Shown here: positions 34,497 through 40,937 of the stretch, in pieces
Numbering within the stretch: position 1 is the first letter of the stretch
How the letters are laid out: the number at the start of each line of letters is the position of its first letter
Assembly: GCA_004293265.1 (NCBI GenBank)
Contig: RDXZ01000026.1
Location: 1 to 40,937 of the forward strand
Direction: 5' to 3'
Source of the DNA: Bacteroidota bacterium
Lineage (GTDB): Bacteria > Bacteroidota > Bacteroidia > Cytophagales > Microscillaceae
Length of the DNA stretch: 40,937 nt
Position numbers and translations under genes: made by a program
Notes under the pieces: model-generated
Database searches by the model: none
Seen by the model: the letters and a program-made list of their open reading frames with translations, nothing else
What the model was told of the DNA's origin: nothing

Positions 34497-35567
34497 TTGA
34501 AAATCTTATTTTTACATCCCTATCCTGCGGGTGAAGCGCCTTCACAAAGATTTAGATTTGAGCAATATTTACATTTTTTGGAACAAAATGGACATATTAT
34601 TCATAGACAATCTTTTTTAGATGAAAAAACTTGGCAAATTTTATATCAAAAAGGATATAAATTTAAAAAAATATTTGGTATTTTAATAGGTTTTTTAAGA
34701 AGAATTAAAATATTATTTGGTATAAAAAAATATGATTATGTATTTATTCATAGAGAGGCTACACCTTTGGGGTATCCTTTTGTAGAATATTTGATAACAA
34801 AATTTTGGAAAAAGAAAATTATTTTTGATTTTGATGATGCTATTTGGTTAGAAAATACTTCACAAGAAAATAAATTAGTTTCACGATTAAAATTTCACCA
34901 AAAAACAAACCTAATTTGTAAATGGGCATATAAAATCAGTGCAGGAAATCAATATTTAGTCGATTATGCCAAACAATTTAACCAAAATGTTGTTTTAAAC
35001 CCGACTACAATTGACACCCAAAATTTACATAATACTGATTTATATTCTGTGAAAAAAGATAAAATTTTTACTATTGGCTGGACAGGAACACACTCAACTT
35101 TATTTTATTTAGATTTTTTGTGGGATATTTTAAAAGAATTAGAACAAAAATATACTTTTAGAATGATTGTTATTGCTAATCAAAAGCCTGATATTGACCT
35201 CAAATCCTTACAATTTATTAATTGGAACAAAAAAACAGAAATCGAAGATTTACTAAAAATGGATATTGGTTTGATGCCTTTGACAGATGACAAATGGGCA
35301 AATGGAAAGTGTGGATTTAAGGCTTTACAATATATGTCTTTGGGAATACCGACCATTGCTTCGCCTGTGGGCGTAAATGTTGATATTATCCAACACAACG
35401 AAAATGGTTTTTTATGTGCTACCAAGCAAGAATGGAAAGATATTTTAATAATGTTTTTAGAAAAAAAAATTATATATGAACAAATTGTTTCTAAAACTAA
35501 ACAAACAATTGTACAAAAATATTCTGTTTTGTCAAATAAAACAACATTTGAAGGTTTATTTTTTTGA
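34497..35567 (+). CDS. Glycosyltransferase, GT4-like (GT-B fold)
   Basis: 356 residues starting at a TTG codon; the N-terminus MKILFLHPYPAGEAPSQRFR matches the typical start of this group, so TTG is preferred over later codons. IIFDFDDAIWLE (about 102-113) is a hallmark of a Bacteroidota group of surface-sugar transferases, and GWTGTHSTLFYL and MSLGIPTIASPVGVN (about 280-295) give the donor-binding half. It probably adds a sugar to a lipopolysaccharide, exopolysaccharide or glycoprotein on the cytoplasmic side. The donor and acceptor are unknown. It lies 27 bp after the symporter gene, and directly after its stop begins a fragment that resembles the end of the next ATPase gene. Confidence 0.85.
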   Translation: MKILFLHPYPAGEAPSQRFRFEQYLHFLEQNGHIIHRQSFLDEKTWQILYQKGYKFKKIFGILIGFLRRIKILFGIKKYDYVFIHREATPLGYPFVEYLITKFWKKKIIFDFDDAIWLENTSQENKLVSRLKFHQKTNLICKWAYKISAGNQYLVDYAKQFNQNVVLNPTTIDTQNLHNTDLYSVKKDKIFTIGWTGTHSTLFYLDFLWDILKELEQKYTFRMIVIANQKPDIDLKSLQFINWNKKTEIEDLLKMDIGLMPLTDDKWANGKCGFKALQYMSLGIPTIASPVGVNVDIIQHNENGFLCATKQEWKDILIMFLEKKIIYEQIVSKTKQTIVQKYSVLSNKTTFEGLFF

Positions 35568-35571
35568 GAGA

Positions 35572-35703
35572 ATGGGAGGGAGGCGTTACTTGAAATATTA
35601 TTATAAAAAAAAATTACAAAAAAAACGTTCTCATATTTCTTTTATAGATTGTCTAAATAAGCTTTTTAGTTACAAGAATAGAAATTTTTTAAATAGAATT
35701 TAA
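35572..35703 (+). pseudogene. 3' remnant of a gene related to the downstream OLD-like ATPase
   Basis: A short open frame whose last residues, FIDCLNKLFSYKNRNFLNRI, resemble the end of the ATPase protein at 35779-37770, FINLINSVDKSVWQQEWNFL plus NGI. The DNA of the last 31 bases also aligns with a few differences and runs straight into the perfect 49-bp repeat. The rest of such a gene is absent: the fragment begins within a few bases of the glycosyltransferase stop. I read it as what is left of a second copy or relative of the ATPase gene. The protein match is short, so chance is possible for the coding part. Confidence 0.5.
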
Positions 35704-35744
35704 TTTTTTTTTCTTTTTTTCAAAAAAAAGTAATATATTTGCAA
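35696..35744 (+). repeat. 49-bp direct repeat, left copy, with promoter for the ATPase gene
   Basis: Identical at all 49 positions to 37763-37811. It begins with GAATTTAA (last codon and stop of the upstream frame), continues through T9-C-T7-C-A8-G and ends TAATATATTTGCAA. The last part holds TATATTTG (35734-35741), a -7 match, with TTTC 20 bp upstream as a possible -33. The ATPase ATG is 37 bp downstream of the -7 motif. Confidence 0.9.
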
Positions 35745-35778
35745 TATATTATTATTAATTTTTTTAAATATTTATATT

Positions 35779-37770
35779 ATGATCGCAATCAAAGAATTTC
35801 ATATTCAAAACTTTAAATCGTTTAAAGATGTAAAGATTTTTTTTAATCCTACTTTAAATGTATTCACAGGGGTAAATAATGCAGGAAAAACCAATATGTT
35901 AGAAGCTTTATCGTTATGGAATAAAATTTTTAATAAATCTATTTCTAAAGCAGGACGACTCGTTAGAGATAAAAATGACAAAATCAGATATAATAAAGAA
36001 GATTATGTCATGGGAATTACAACCAATCGCTATTTTGATTTTCAGAGCATAATAGATACTGTTAGAAGTCCCAATCCAGAAGATATATTTTATGGTGCGG
36101 ACACAAAAGAATTCATTATACTTTCTGTTACTTTTTCTAAAAAAGAAGAAGGAGAAATAACAATTCCTTTCACTATCAAATCGGCAGCAGGAAATTATTA
36201 TTATATAACCTTGGGCTACTCGGATAAAAATGATTTCTTTGATACTTTTGACTTTCAACAATTCAATCGTTTTTTTACAGAATTTCCAAGTCCTTTAGGA
36301 TTTTACTATGCATCACCTGTCGCGTCTATAAGGGCAAGAGAAGAGTTTGTAACTCTACCAAAATTATCAGATGCTGTCATTAAAAGAACATCTTCATCTT
36401 ATATTAGAAATAGGTTACATCAATTATATCGTAATTATAATAATACTGAGGCGTTTCAACAATTTAAGTCAAACTTAAATTATATTCTCAATAACAACAA
36501 TAATGTATTTGATTTTGAAGTAGTAGGAGATATTAATAAAGATATAAGAACAGTCGTTAATATCAAAAATCAAAAAGAGAATATTTATAGAGATATATCA
36601 GTCTTTGGAAGTGGAACGCTACAAATCATAGAAATTTTATTAAATCTTTTTGAGCCATCTACAAATTTGAATATTATTTTACTTGATGAGCCTGATAGCC
36701 ATATTCATAGAGATATACAAAAAAGATTGATAGAAACTTTGGTTAGATTTGCTAAAAATCAACAAATCTTTATTACAACTCATAATGAAGCTTTAATCAG
36801 AGAAACACTACCAGAAAACCTCTTTCATTTAGAACAAAAATCAGAAGCAATATATAATCCAATTGGTAATCAGGCTTTGATAAAAGTTAATCCAGGTTTC
36901 TCAGGAATTTATCCGTCATCTATCAATTCTGTGATTACTGCTCTATCAGGAAATACTAGTGCTTTAGACTTTATCAACGCTATCGAAGCAGATGTAATTG
37001 TTTTTGTGGAAGGGCAAGATGATGCAAAATCTTTTGACATTTTATTGAAACAACAGATTTTAAATAAAAAAAAATATGTATTTTGGGTTTTAGGTGGAGT
37101 TAATGAGGTATTTGAAAATATCAAATCTTATAAACAAATCTTTTCTACTATTAAAAATGAAAAGACACTTTGGGAAAAATCTGTTTTGATAATGGATAGA
37201 GATTTTTTGGCTGACGAATATGTTGAAAAAATAGAACAAGTTTTTATTGAAAATAAAAAATTAGGTATAAAAACAAAAATATGGAATTCATACACTTTTG
37301 AATCTACTTTATTTTTAGACCTGGAATTATTAGCTAAATTATTGGTAAAATGGATAAAAAAATATTATCAAAAAGAATATAATTCACAAGACATTTTACC
37401 AAAACTTATTGATAATTATCAAAAGTTTGGAGAAAAATTGAAAAAATCAGGATACAATAATAAGGACTTTGAAGACATGGGGCATCGATATAAAGATTAT
37501 AAACAGAAATTAAAAAATATTTTTAATAGTGAAGTGATACCTAAAAATGACCTACAAATTGCAACATTGGTAAGAACGCACGTGACAAATAGCCTAAACG
37601 AAGAAAAATTATATAAATTGATGAAAAAAGAAGATGTATCTGATATTATCAATGGCACTTTAGAAGAATATAATATCAACTTCAATATTAAAAATGATTT
37701 TATAAACTTAATTAATTCTGTTGATAAGTCAGTATGGCAACAAGAATGGAATTTTTTGAACGGAATTTAA
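35779..37770 (+). CDS. OLD-like ABC ATPase with C-terminal TOPRIM/DUF4435-like domain (probable defence protein)
   Basis: 663 residues. The ATPase part (about 1-390) has Walker A GVNNAGKT (31-38), the signature-like FGSGTLQI (276-283), Walker B IILLDEPDSHIH (299-310) and the switch His in TTHNEAL. The C-terminal part has FVEGQDDAKSF (409-419, Glu411), LIMDRDF (470-476, Asp473 and Asp475) and YTFESTLFL (505-513), the acidic pattern of TOPRIM folds, nearest in layout to DUF4435. It could be a class 1 (single-gene) OLD nuclease, or a natural fusion like the AriA and AriB parts of PARIS. No helicase partner is adjacent. It is flanked by 49-bp direct repeats and carries its own promoter. An anti-phage role is inferred from family and context. 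Confidence 0.8.
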   Translation: MIAIKEFHIQNFKSFKDVKIFFNPTLNVFTGVNNAGKTNMLEALSLWNKIFNKSISKAGRLVRDKNDKIRYNKEDYVMGITTNRYFDFQSIIDTVRSPNPEDIFYGADTKEFIILSVTFSKKEEGEITIPFTIKSAAGNYYYITLGYSDKNDFFDTFDFQQFNRFFTEFPSPLGFYYASPVASIRAREEFVTLPKLSDAVIKRTSSSYIRNRLHQLYRNYNNTEAFQQFKSNLNYILNNNNNVFDFEVVGDINKDIRTVVNIKNQKENIYRDISVFGSGTLQIIEILLNLFEPSTNLNIILLDEPDSHIHRDIQKRLIETLVRFAKNQQIFITTHNEALIRETLPENLFHLEQKSEAIYNPIGNQALIKVNPGFSGIYPSSINSVITALSGNTSALDFINAIEADVIVFVEGQDDAKSFDILLKQQILNKKKYVFWVLGGVNEVFENIKSYKQIFSTIKNEKTLWEKSVLIMDRDFLADEYVEKIEQVFIENKKLGIKTKIWNSYTFESTLFLDLELLAKLLVKWIKKYYQKEYNSQDILPKLIDNYQKFGEKLKKSGYNNKDFEDMGHRYKDYKQKLKNIFNSEVIPKNDLQIATLVRTHVTNSLNEEKLYKLMKKEDVSDIINGTLEEYNINFNIKNDFINLINSVDKSVWQQEWNFLNGI

Positions 37771-37811
37771 TTTTTTTTTCTTTTTTTCAAAAAAAAGTAA
37801 TATATTTGCAA
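37763..37811 (+). repeat. 49-bp direct repeat, right copy, with promoter for sucA
   Basis: Identical to 35696-35744. It begins at the last codon and stop of the ATPase gene, and its TATATTTG (37801-37808) with TTTC at 37777-37780 (20-bp spacing) is the only promoter match seen before sucA. The sucA ATG lies 50 bp beyond the -7 motif. Confidence 0.9.
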
Positions 37812-37830
37812 AGATTTATATATAGTTATT

Positions 37831-37866
37831 ATGACTCTCTTTGAAACTTTTACATATAATGGATAA
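37831..37866 (+). CDS. Possible 11-codon leader peptide overlapping the sucA start
   Basis: An ATG-started frame encoding MTLFETFTYNG, with its stop overlapping the sucA start by 8 bases in another frame. The arrangement would allow translational coupling or initiation control of sucA. Nothing else shows that it is translated; short frames of this kind also arise by chance. Confidence 0.3.
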   Translation: MTLFETFTYNG

Positions 37867-40630
37867 ATATTCTTATATCTCAAATGCACACAGTGCTTAT
37901 ATTGACGAATTGTATCAAAATTATCAACAAAACCCTGAAAGTGTTGATGCAACTTGGCAAAAATTTTTTGAAGGCTTTGACTTTCATAAATCTTTCAATG
38001 GTGAAACCCAAAATGGACAATCTAATCCAACTTCTAATGGAAAAGTAAATCCTATTGGAGTGGCAGGAACTGAACAATTCGAAGAAATAAAAGTTCGAAA
38101 TTTGATTCAGGCTTATAGAAGTCGTGGACATTTATTGGCAAAGACAAATCCAATCAGAGAAAGAAAAGATAGAATCGCGATGTTAAACCTCGATTTTTTT
38201 GGTTTGACAGAAGCAGATATGAACAAAACTTATCAATCTGGTATTTCTCTTTTTCAACGCCCCGCTACACTAAAAGAAATTTTAGAAAGAGCAAAATATA
38301 TTTATACAAATAAAATCGGTTTTGAATATATGTATATTCGTGAACCTGATATTATCACTTGGTTCAAAACCAAAATTGAAAGCAAAGACATTACTTTTGT
38401 GCCTTCAAAACAAGAACAAGACAGAATTTTATCTAAATTGAACGAAGCCGTTGCTTTTGAAAATTTTTTACATACAAAATATGTCGGTAAAAAACGTTTT
38501 TCGTTGGAAGGTGGAGAAACAACTATTCCTGCTTTGGATACTATTATTTCTGCCAGTGCAGATTTAGGAACAGAAGAAGTCGTGATTGGAATGGCACACA
38601 GAGGTAGATTAAATGTTTTGGCAAATATTATGCGTAAAACTTACGAAGATATTTTCAATGAATTTGAAGAAACACTACCCAAAATAGGAGAGGAGCAAAT
38701 GACAGGTGATGGTGATGTGAAATACCACATGGGATATTCGAATCAAGCCACAACTATCAATGGAAAAACCGTTACTTTGCACTTGATGCCCAATCCATCA
38801 CATTTGGAAACGGTCAATGCAGTAGTCGAAGGATATGTAAGAGCAAATATTGATACAGTTTATAATGGTAATGTAGATAAAATTTTACCTATTTTGATAC
38901 ATGGAGATGCTGCTGTCGCAGGACAAGGCATTGGATATGAGTTGATTCAGATGTCAAAATTAGCAGGATATGCCACAGGTGGTACGATTCATTTTGTCAT
39001 CAACAATCAAGTTGGTTTTACTACTGATTTTGAAGATGCGAGGTCAAGTATTTATTGCACTGATTTGGCAAAAGTTACAGATTCGCCTGTGTTGCACGTG
39101 AACGGAGATGACCCTGAAGCAGTGATTTATTGTTGTAAATTAGCTGCGGAATTTAGAACAAAATTCAACAGAGATATTTTTATTGATATGGTTTGTTATC
39201 GTAAACACGGACACAACGAAAGTGATGAGCCACGTTTTACACAACCAAAAATGTATAGTGTTATCTCAAAACACCCATCACCAAGAGAAGTATATGCTCA
39301 AATTTTGACAGAAAGAGGAGAAGCAGGGGCAGATATGGCAAAACAAATGGAAACTGATTTTAAACAAATGTTACAAGACCGATTGAATATGGTCAAACAA
39401 AAATCGGTTGATTATGTCATTCAAAAATTTGAACAAGAATGGAACAAAGTACGTTTTTCAAAACCAGAAGATTTTGACCATTCTCCAAAAACAGGTATTT
39501 CTCAGGCTGATATTGATAATATTGGTAAAGCAATAACAACAATTCCTGCCAATTTTAATGTTTTAAAACAAATCTCAAAAATTCTTGAAGATAGAAAAAG
39601 AATGTTTTTTGAAGATAAAAAATTAGATTGGGGAGCCGCAGAATTATTGGCTTATGGCTCAATTTTGAACGAAGGAAAAGTAGTGAGAATGACAGGGCAA
39701 GATGTTTGGAGAGGAACTTTCTCGCATAGGCACGCTGTTTTGAGAGATGCTGAAACCAATGAAGCCTATTGTCCACTCAAAAATATACACGAAAAACAAG
39801 GACAATTCAATATTTATAATTCGCTTTTGTCTGAATATGCAGTATTAGGTTTTGAATTTGGTTATGGAATGGCTGACCCAAATGCTTTGGTAATTTGGGA
39901 AGCACAATTTGGAGATTTTGGAAACGGAGCGCAAATTATGATTGACCAGTTTTTATGCTCTACTGAAAGCAAGTGGGCAAAAATGAATGGTTTGGTAATG
40001 TTGCTCCCACACGGATACGAAGGACAAGGACCTGAACATTCTAATGCAAGACCTGAAAGGTTTTTGCAACTTTCTGCTGAATACAATATGATTATTTTGA
40101 ATTTGACAACAGCCGCCAATATTTTTCACGCATTACGCAGACAATTAGCGTGGGAATTTAGAAAACCGATGGTTTTGATGTCGCCAAAATCTTTATTGAA
40201 AGATTCAAAAGTGGCTTCACCTATCGAGGAATTTTTAGAAGGCTCATCTTTTCAAGAATATTATCCTGATAATTATGCTGATGCTAAAAAAACATCAAAA
40301 CTAATTTTCTGCACAGGGAAAATTTATTTTGATTTGTTAAAAAAACAACAAGATGATAAACGTGATGATGTTGCGATTGTAAGAATTGAACAATTACACC
40401 CTTTTCCTGCAAAATCGGTTCATCAACAAATGGCAAAATATCCGAAAGCAAAAGCATATTGGGTGCAAGAAGAACCTTTGAATATGGGTTATTGGAGTTT
40501 TATTCAACGTGTTTATACGTATGATAAAATTATTCCGATTGGCAGAAAAGAAAGTGCTTCGCCTGCGACTGGCTATTCGAAACTACACGCAAAAGAACAA
40601 GATGCGATTGTGAATAAAGCATTTGAATAA
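37859..40630 (+). CDS. sucA: 2-oxoglutarate dehydrogenase E1 component
   Basis: 923 residues from the ATG at 37859; the frame extends 6 codons upstream to a TTG, but the family N-terminus (YSYISNAHSAYIDELYQNY) fits the ATG. This thiamine-diphosphate enzyme decarboxylates 2-oxoglutarate in the citric-acid cycle and passes the succinyl group to lipoyl-E2. Hallmarks are VIGMAHRGRLNVLANI, YHMGYS, HGDAAVAGQGIGYE and NNQVGFTT with thiamine-binding residues, and in the C-terminal half WEAQFGDFGNGAQ and GYEGQGPEHSNARPERFL. Its promoter is inside the 49-bp repeat and a terminator follows directly, so it is probably transcribed alone. The E2 gene (sucB), often adjacent in this phylum, is not here; E3 is at 31436-32830. 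Confidence 0.96.
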   Translation: MDKYSYISNAHSAYIDELYQNYQQNPESVDATWQKFFEGFDFHKSFNGETQNGQSNPTSNGKVNPIGVAGTEQFEEIKVRNLIQAYRSRGHLLAKTNPIRERKDRIAMLNLDFFGLTEADMNKTYQSGISLFQRPATLKEILERAKYIYTNKIGFEYMYIREPDIITWFKTKIESKDITFVPSKQEQDRILSKLNEAVAFENFLHTKYVGKKRFSLEGGETTIPALDTIISASADLGTEEVVIGMAHRGRLNVLANIMRKTYEDIFNEFEETLPKIGEEQMTGDGDVKYHMGYSNQATTINGKTVTLHLMPNPSHLETVNAVVEGYVRANIDTVYNGNVDKILPILIHGDAAVAGQGIGYELIQMSKLAGYATGGTIHFVINNQVGFTTDFEDARSSIYCTDLAKVTDSPVLHVNGDDPEAVIYCCKLAAEFRTKFNRDIFIDMVCYRKHGHNESDEPRFTQPKMYSVISKHPSPREVYAQILTERGEAGADMAKQMETDFKQMLQDRLNMVKQKSVDYVIQKFEQEWNKVRFSKPEDFDHSPKTGISQADIDNIGKAITTIPANFNVLKQISKILEDRKRMFFEDKKLDWGAAELLAYGSILNEGKVVRMTGQDVWRGTFSHRHAVLRDAETNEAYCPLKNIHEKQGQFNIYNSLLSEYAVLGFEFGYGMADPNALVIWEAQFGDFGNGAQIMIDQFLCSTESKWAKMNGLVMLLPHGYEGQGPEHSNARPERFLQLSAEYNMIILNLTTAANIFHALRRQLAWEFRKPMVLMSPKSLLKDSKVASPIEEFLEGSSFQEYYPDNYADAKKTSKLIFCTGKIYFDLLKKQQDDKRDDVAIVRIEQLHPFPAKSVHQQMAKYPKAKAYWVQEEPLNMGYWSFIQRVYTYDKIIPIGRKESASPATGYSKLHAKEQDAIVNKAFE

Positions 40631-40644
40631 TATCAAAAAAAATT

Positions 40645-40684
40645 AAAAAAAGCCTCTCTATTTTTTTTAGAGAGGCTTTTTTTT
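40645..40684 (+). terminator. Rho-independent terminator of sucA
   Basis: The stem AAAAAGCCTCTCTA pairs with TAGAGAGGCTTTTT around a T-rich loop (about 40661-40667) and is followed by eight or more T. It starts 15 bp after the sucA stop and is the strongest terminator in the window. Confidence 0.92.
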
Positions 40685-40761
40685 ACTTTTTTTTCAAAAA
40701 AAAATACAATAAAAAATGCGTTTTTTATTCCAAAAAAATAGGTTTTTTAAATAAAAATAAC

Positions 40762-40769
40762 TAAATTTG
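40762..40769 (+). promoter_or_regulatory. -7 promoter motif for the gene at the right edge
   Basis: TAAATTTG followed by CA matches TAnnTTTGC and lies 92 bp before the ATG at 40862. No good -33 is seen. Confidence 0.5.
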
Positions 40770-40861
40770 CACAAAAGTTATTGGTAATAAAAAAGTATAA
40801 ATAAATCAAAAATTTAGATTCTCCTAACTTTTTTCACACCTCTAATAACATCAGAAAAATT

Positions 40862-40937
40862 ATGAAAATAAAACAAATAATCTTACAAAATTATAAAAAA
40901 TTTGTTCAAGAAAAAAAAATTTCTTTTGTAGATAGTG
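40862..40937 (+). CDS. 5' end of a probable AAA/SMC-type ATPase gene (cut by the window edge)
   Basis: Only 25 codons are present. They read MKIKQIILQNYKKFVQEKKI followed by SFVDS, the pattern that opens RecF/OLD/AAA_15-type ATPases: a beta strand, then N-[YF]-[KR]-x-F, then a second strand. The Walker A motif would be a few codons further on and is outside the window. If right, sucA is flanked on both sides by ATPases of this broad class. The call rests on a short N-terminus only. Confidence 0.45.
   Translation, partial: MKIKQIILQNYKKFVQEKKISFVDS

Noticed and set aside
35779-37770. The OLD-like ATPase as a second GajA with a missing helicase
   Set aside because: No UvrD-like gene is adjacent, the C-terminal half differs from the window's GajA, and the next gene is sucA; a single-gene system fits better.

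Overview
The window looks like chromosome from a low-GC (about 30% by eye) member of the Bacteroidota, most likely of the Cytophagales type. The evidence is a SusC/SusD pair, a protease with a C-terminal type IX secretion sorting domain, SpoIIE/PP2C-type phosphatases fused to TPR or GAF modules, and repeated TAnnTTTG (-7) promoter motifs typical of the phylum. The genus cannot be fixed from the sequence alone.

Layout. 57-4457 (minus strand) is a surface-sugar cassette: a WecE-like sugar aminotransferase, a DPM1/ArnC-like glycosyltransferase, a WecD-like N-acetyltransferase, a GT-C-like membrane protein and a shortened EmrE/ArnE-like protein. Together they suggest making, lipid-linking, flipping and transferring an acetamido sugar. 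4690-10558 (minus) carries dtd, a secreted S41 peptidase and a 1212-residue orphan sensor kinase; a 121-bp MITE-like element with an 8-bp target duplication sits between dtd and the peptidase. 10899-14644 (minus) is a two-gene Gabija-type anti-phage module (gajA then gajB), bordered by palindromic repeats. 14803-23150 (minus) holds hemL, two PP2C/SpoIIE phosphatases flanking an unusual HesB-like protein, a membrane-anchored protein with possible winged helices, a DUF3298 protein with a pentanucleotide repeat just before its start, and a small membrane protein.

23436-28078 (plus) is a SusC/SusD pair ending in a clear terminator. It is followed by a second copy of the repeat found beside Gabija, then by a converging lysyl-endopeptidase-like exported protease (28541-30946, minus). 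31436-40630 (plus) carries lpd (E3), an AGCS amino-acid/cation symporter, a glycosyltransferase, an OLD-like ATPase with a TOPRIM-like C-terminus, and sucA (E1 of 2-oxoglutarate dehydrogenase). The window ends inside another gene whose first 25 codons look like the start of an ATPase.

The most distinctive structure is the single-gene OLD-like ATPase at 35779-37770. It is flanked by perfect 49-bp direct repeats. Each repeat starts at the last codons of a reading frame and contains a promoter, and the upstream repeat follows what looks like the 3' remnant of a related gene. This suggests a defence-type gene added by duplication or single-crossover insertion upstream of sucA, with the sucA promoter carried in the second repeat. 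No tRNA, rRNA, CRISPR array or transposase gene was recognised.
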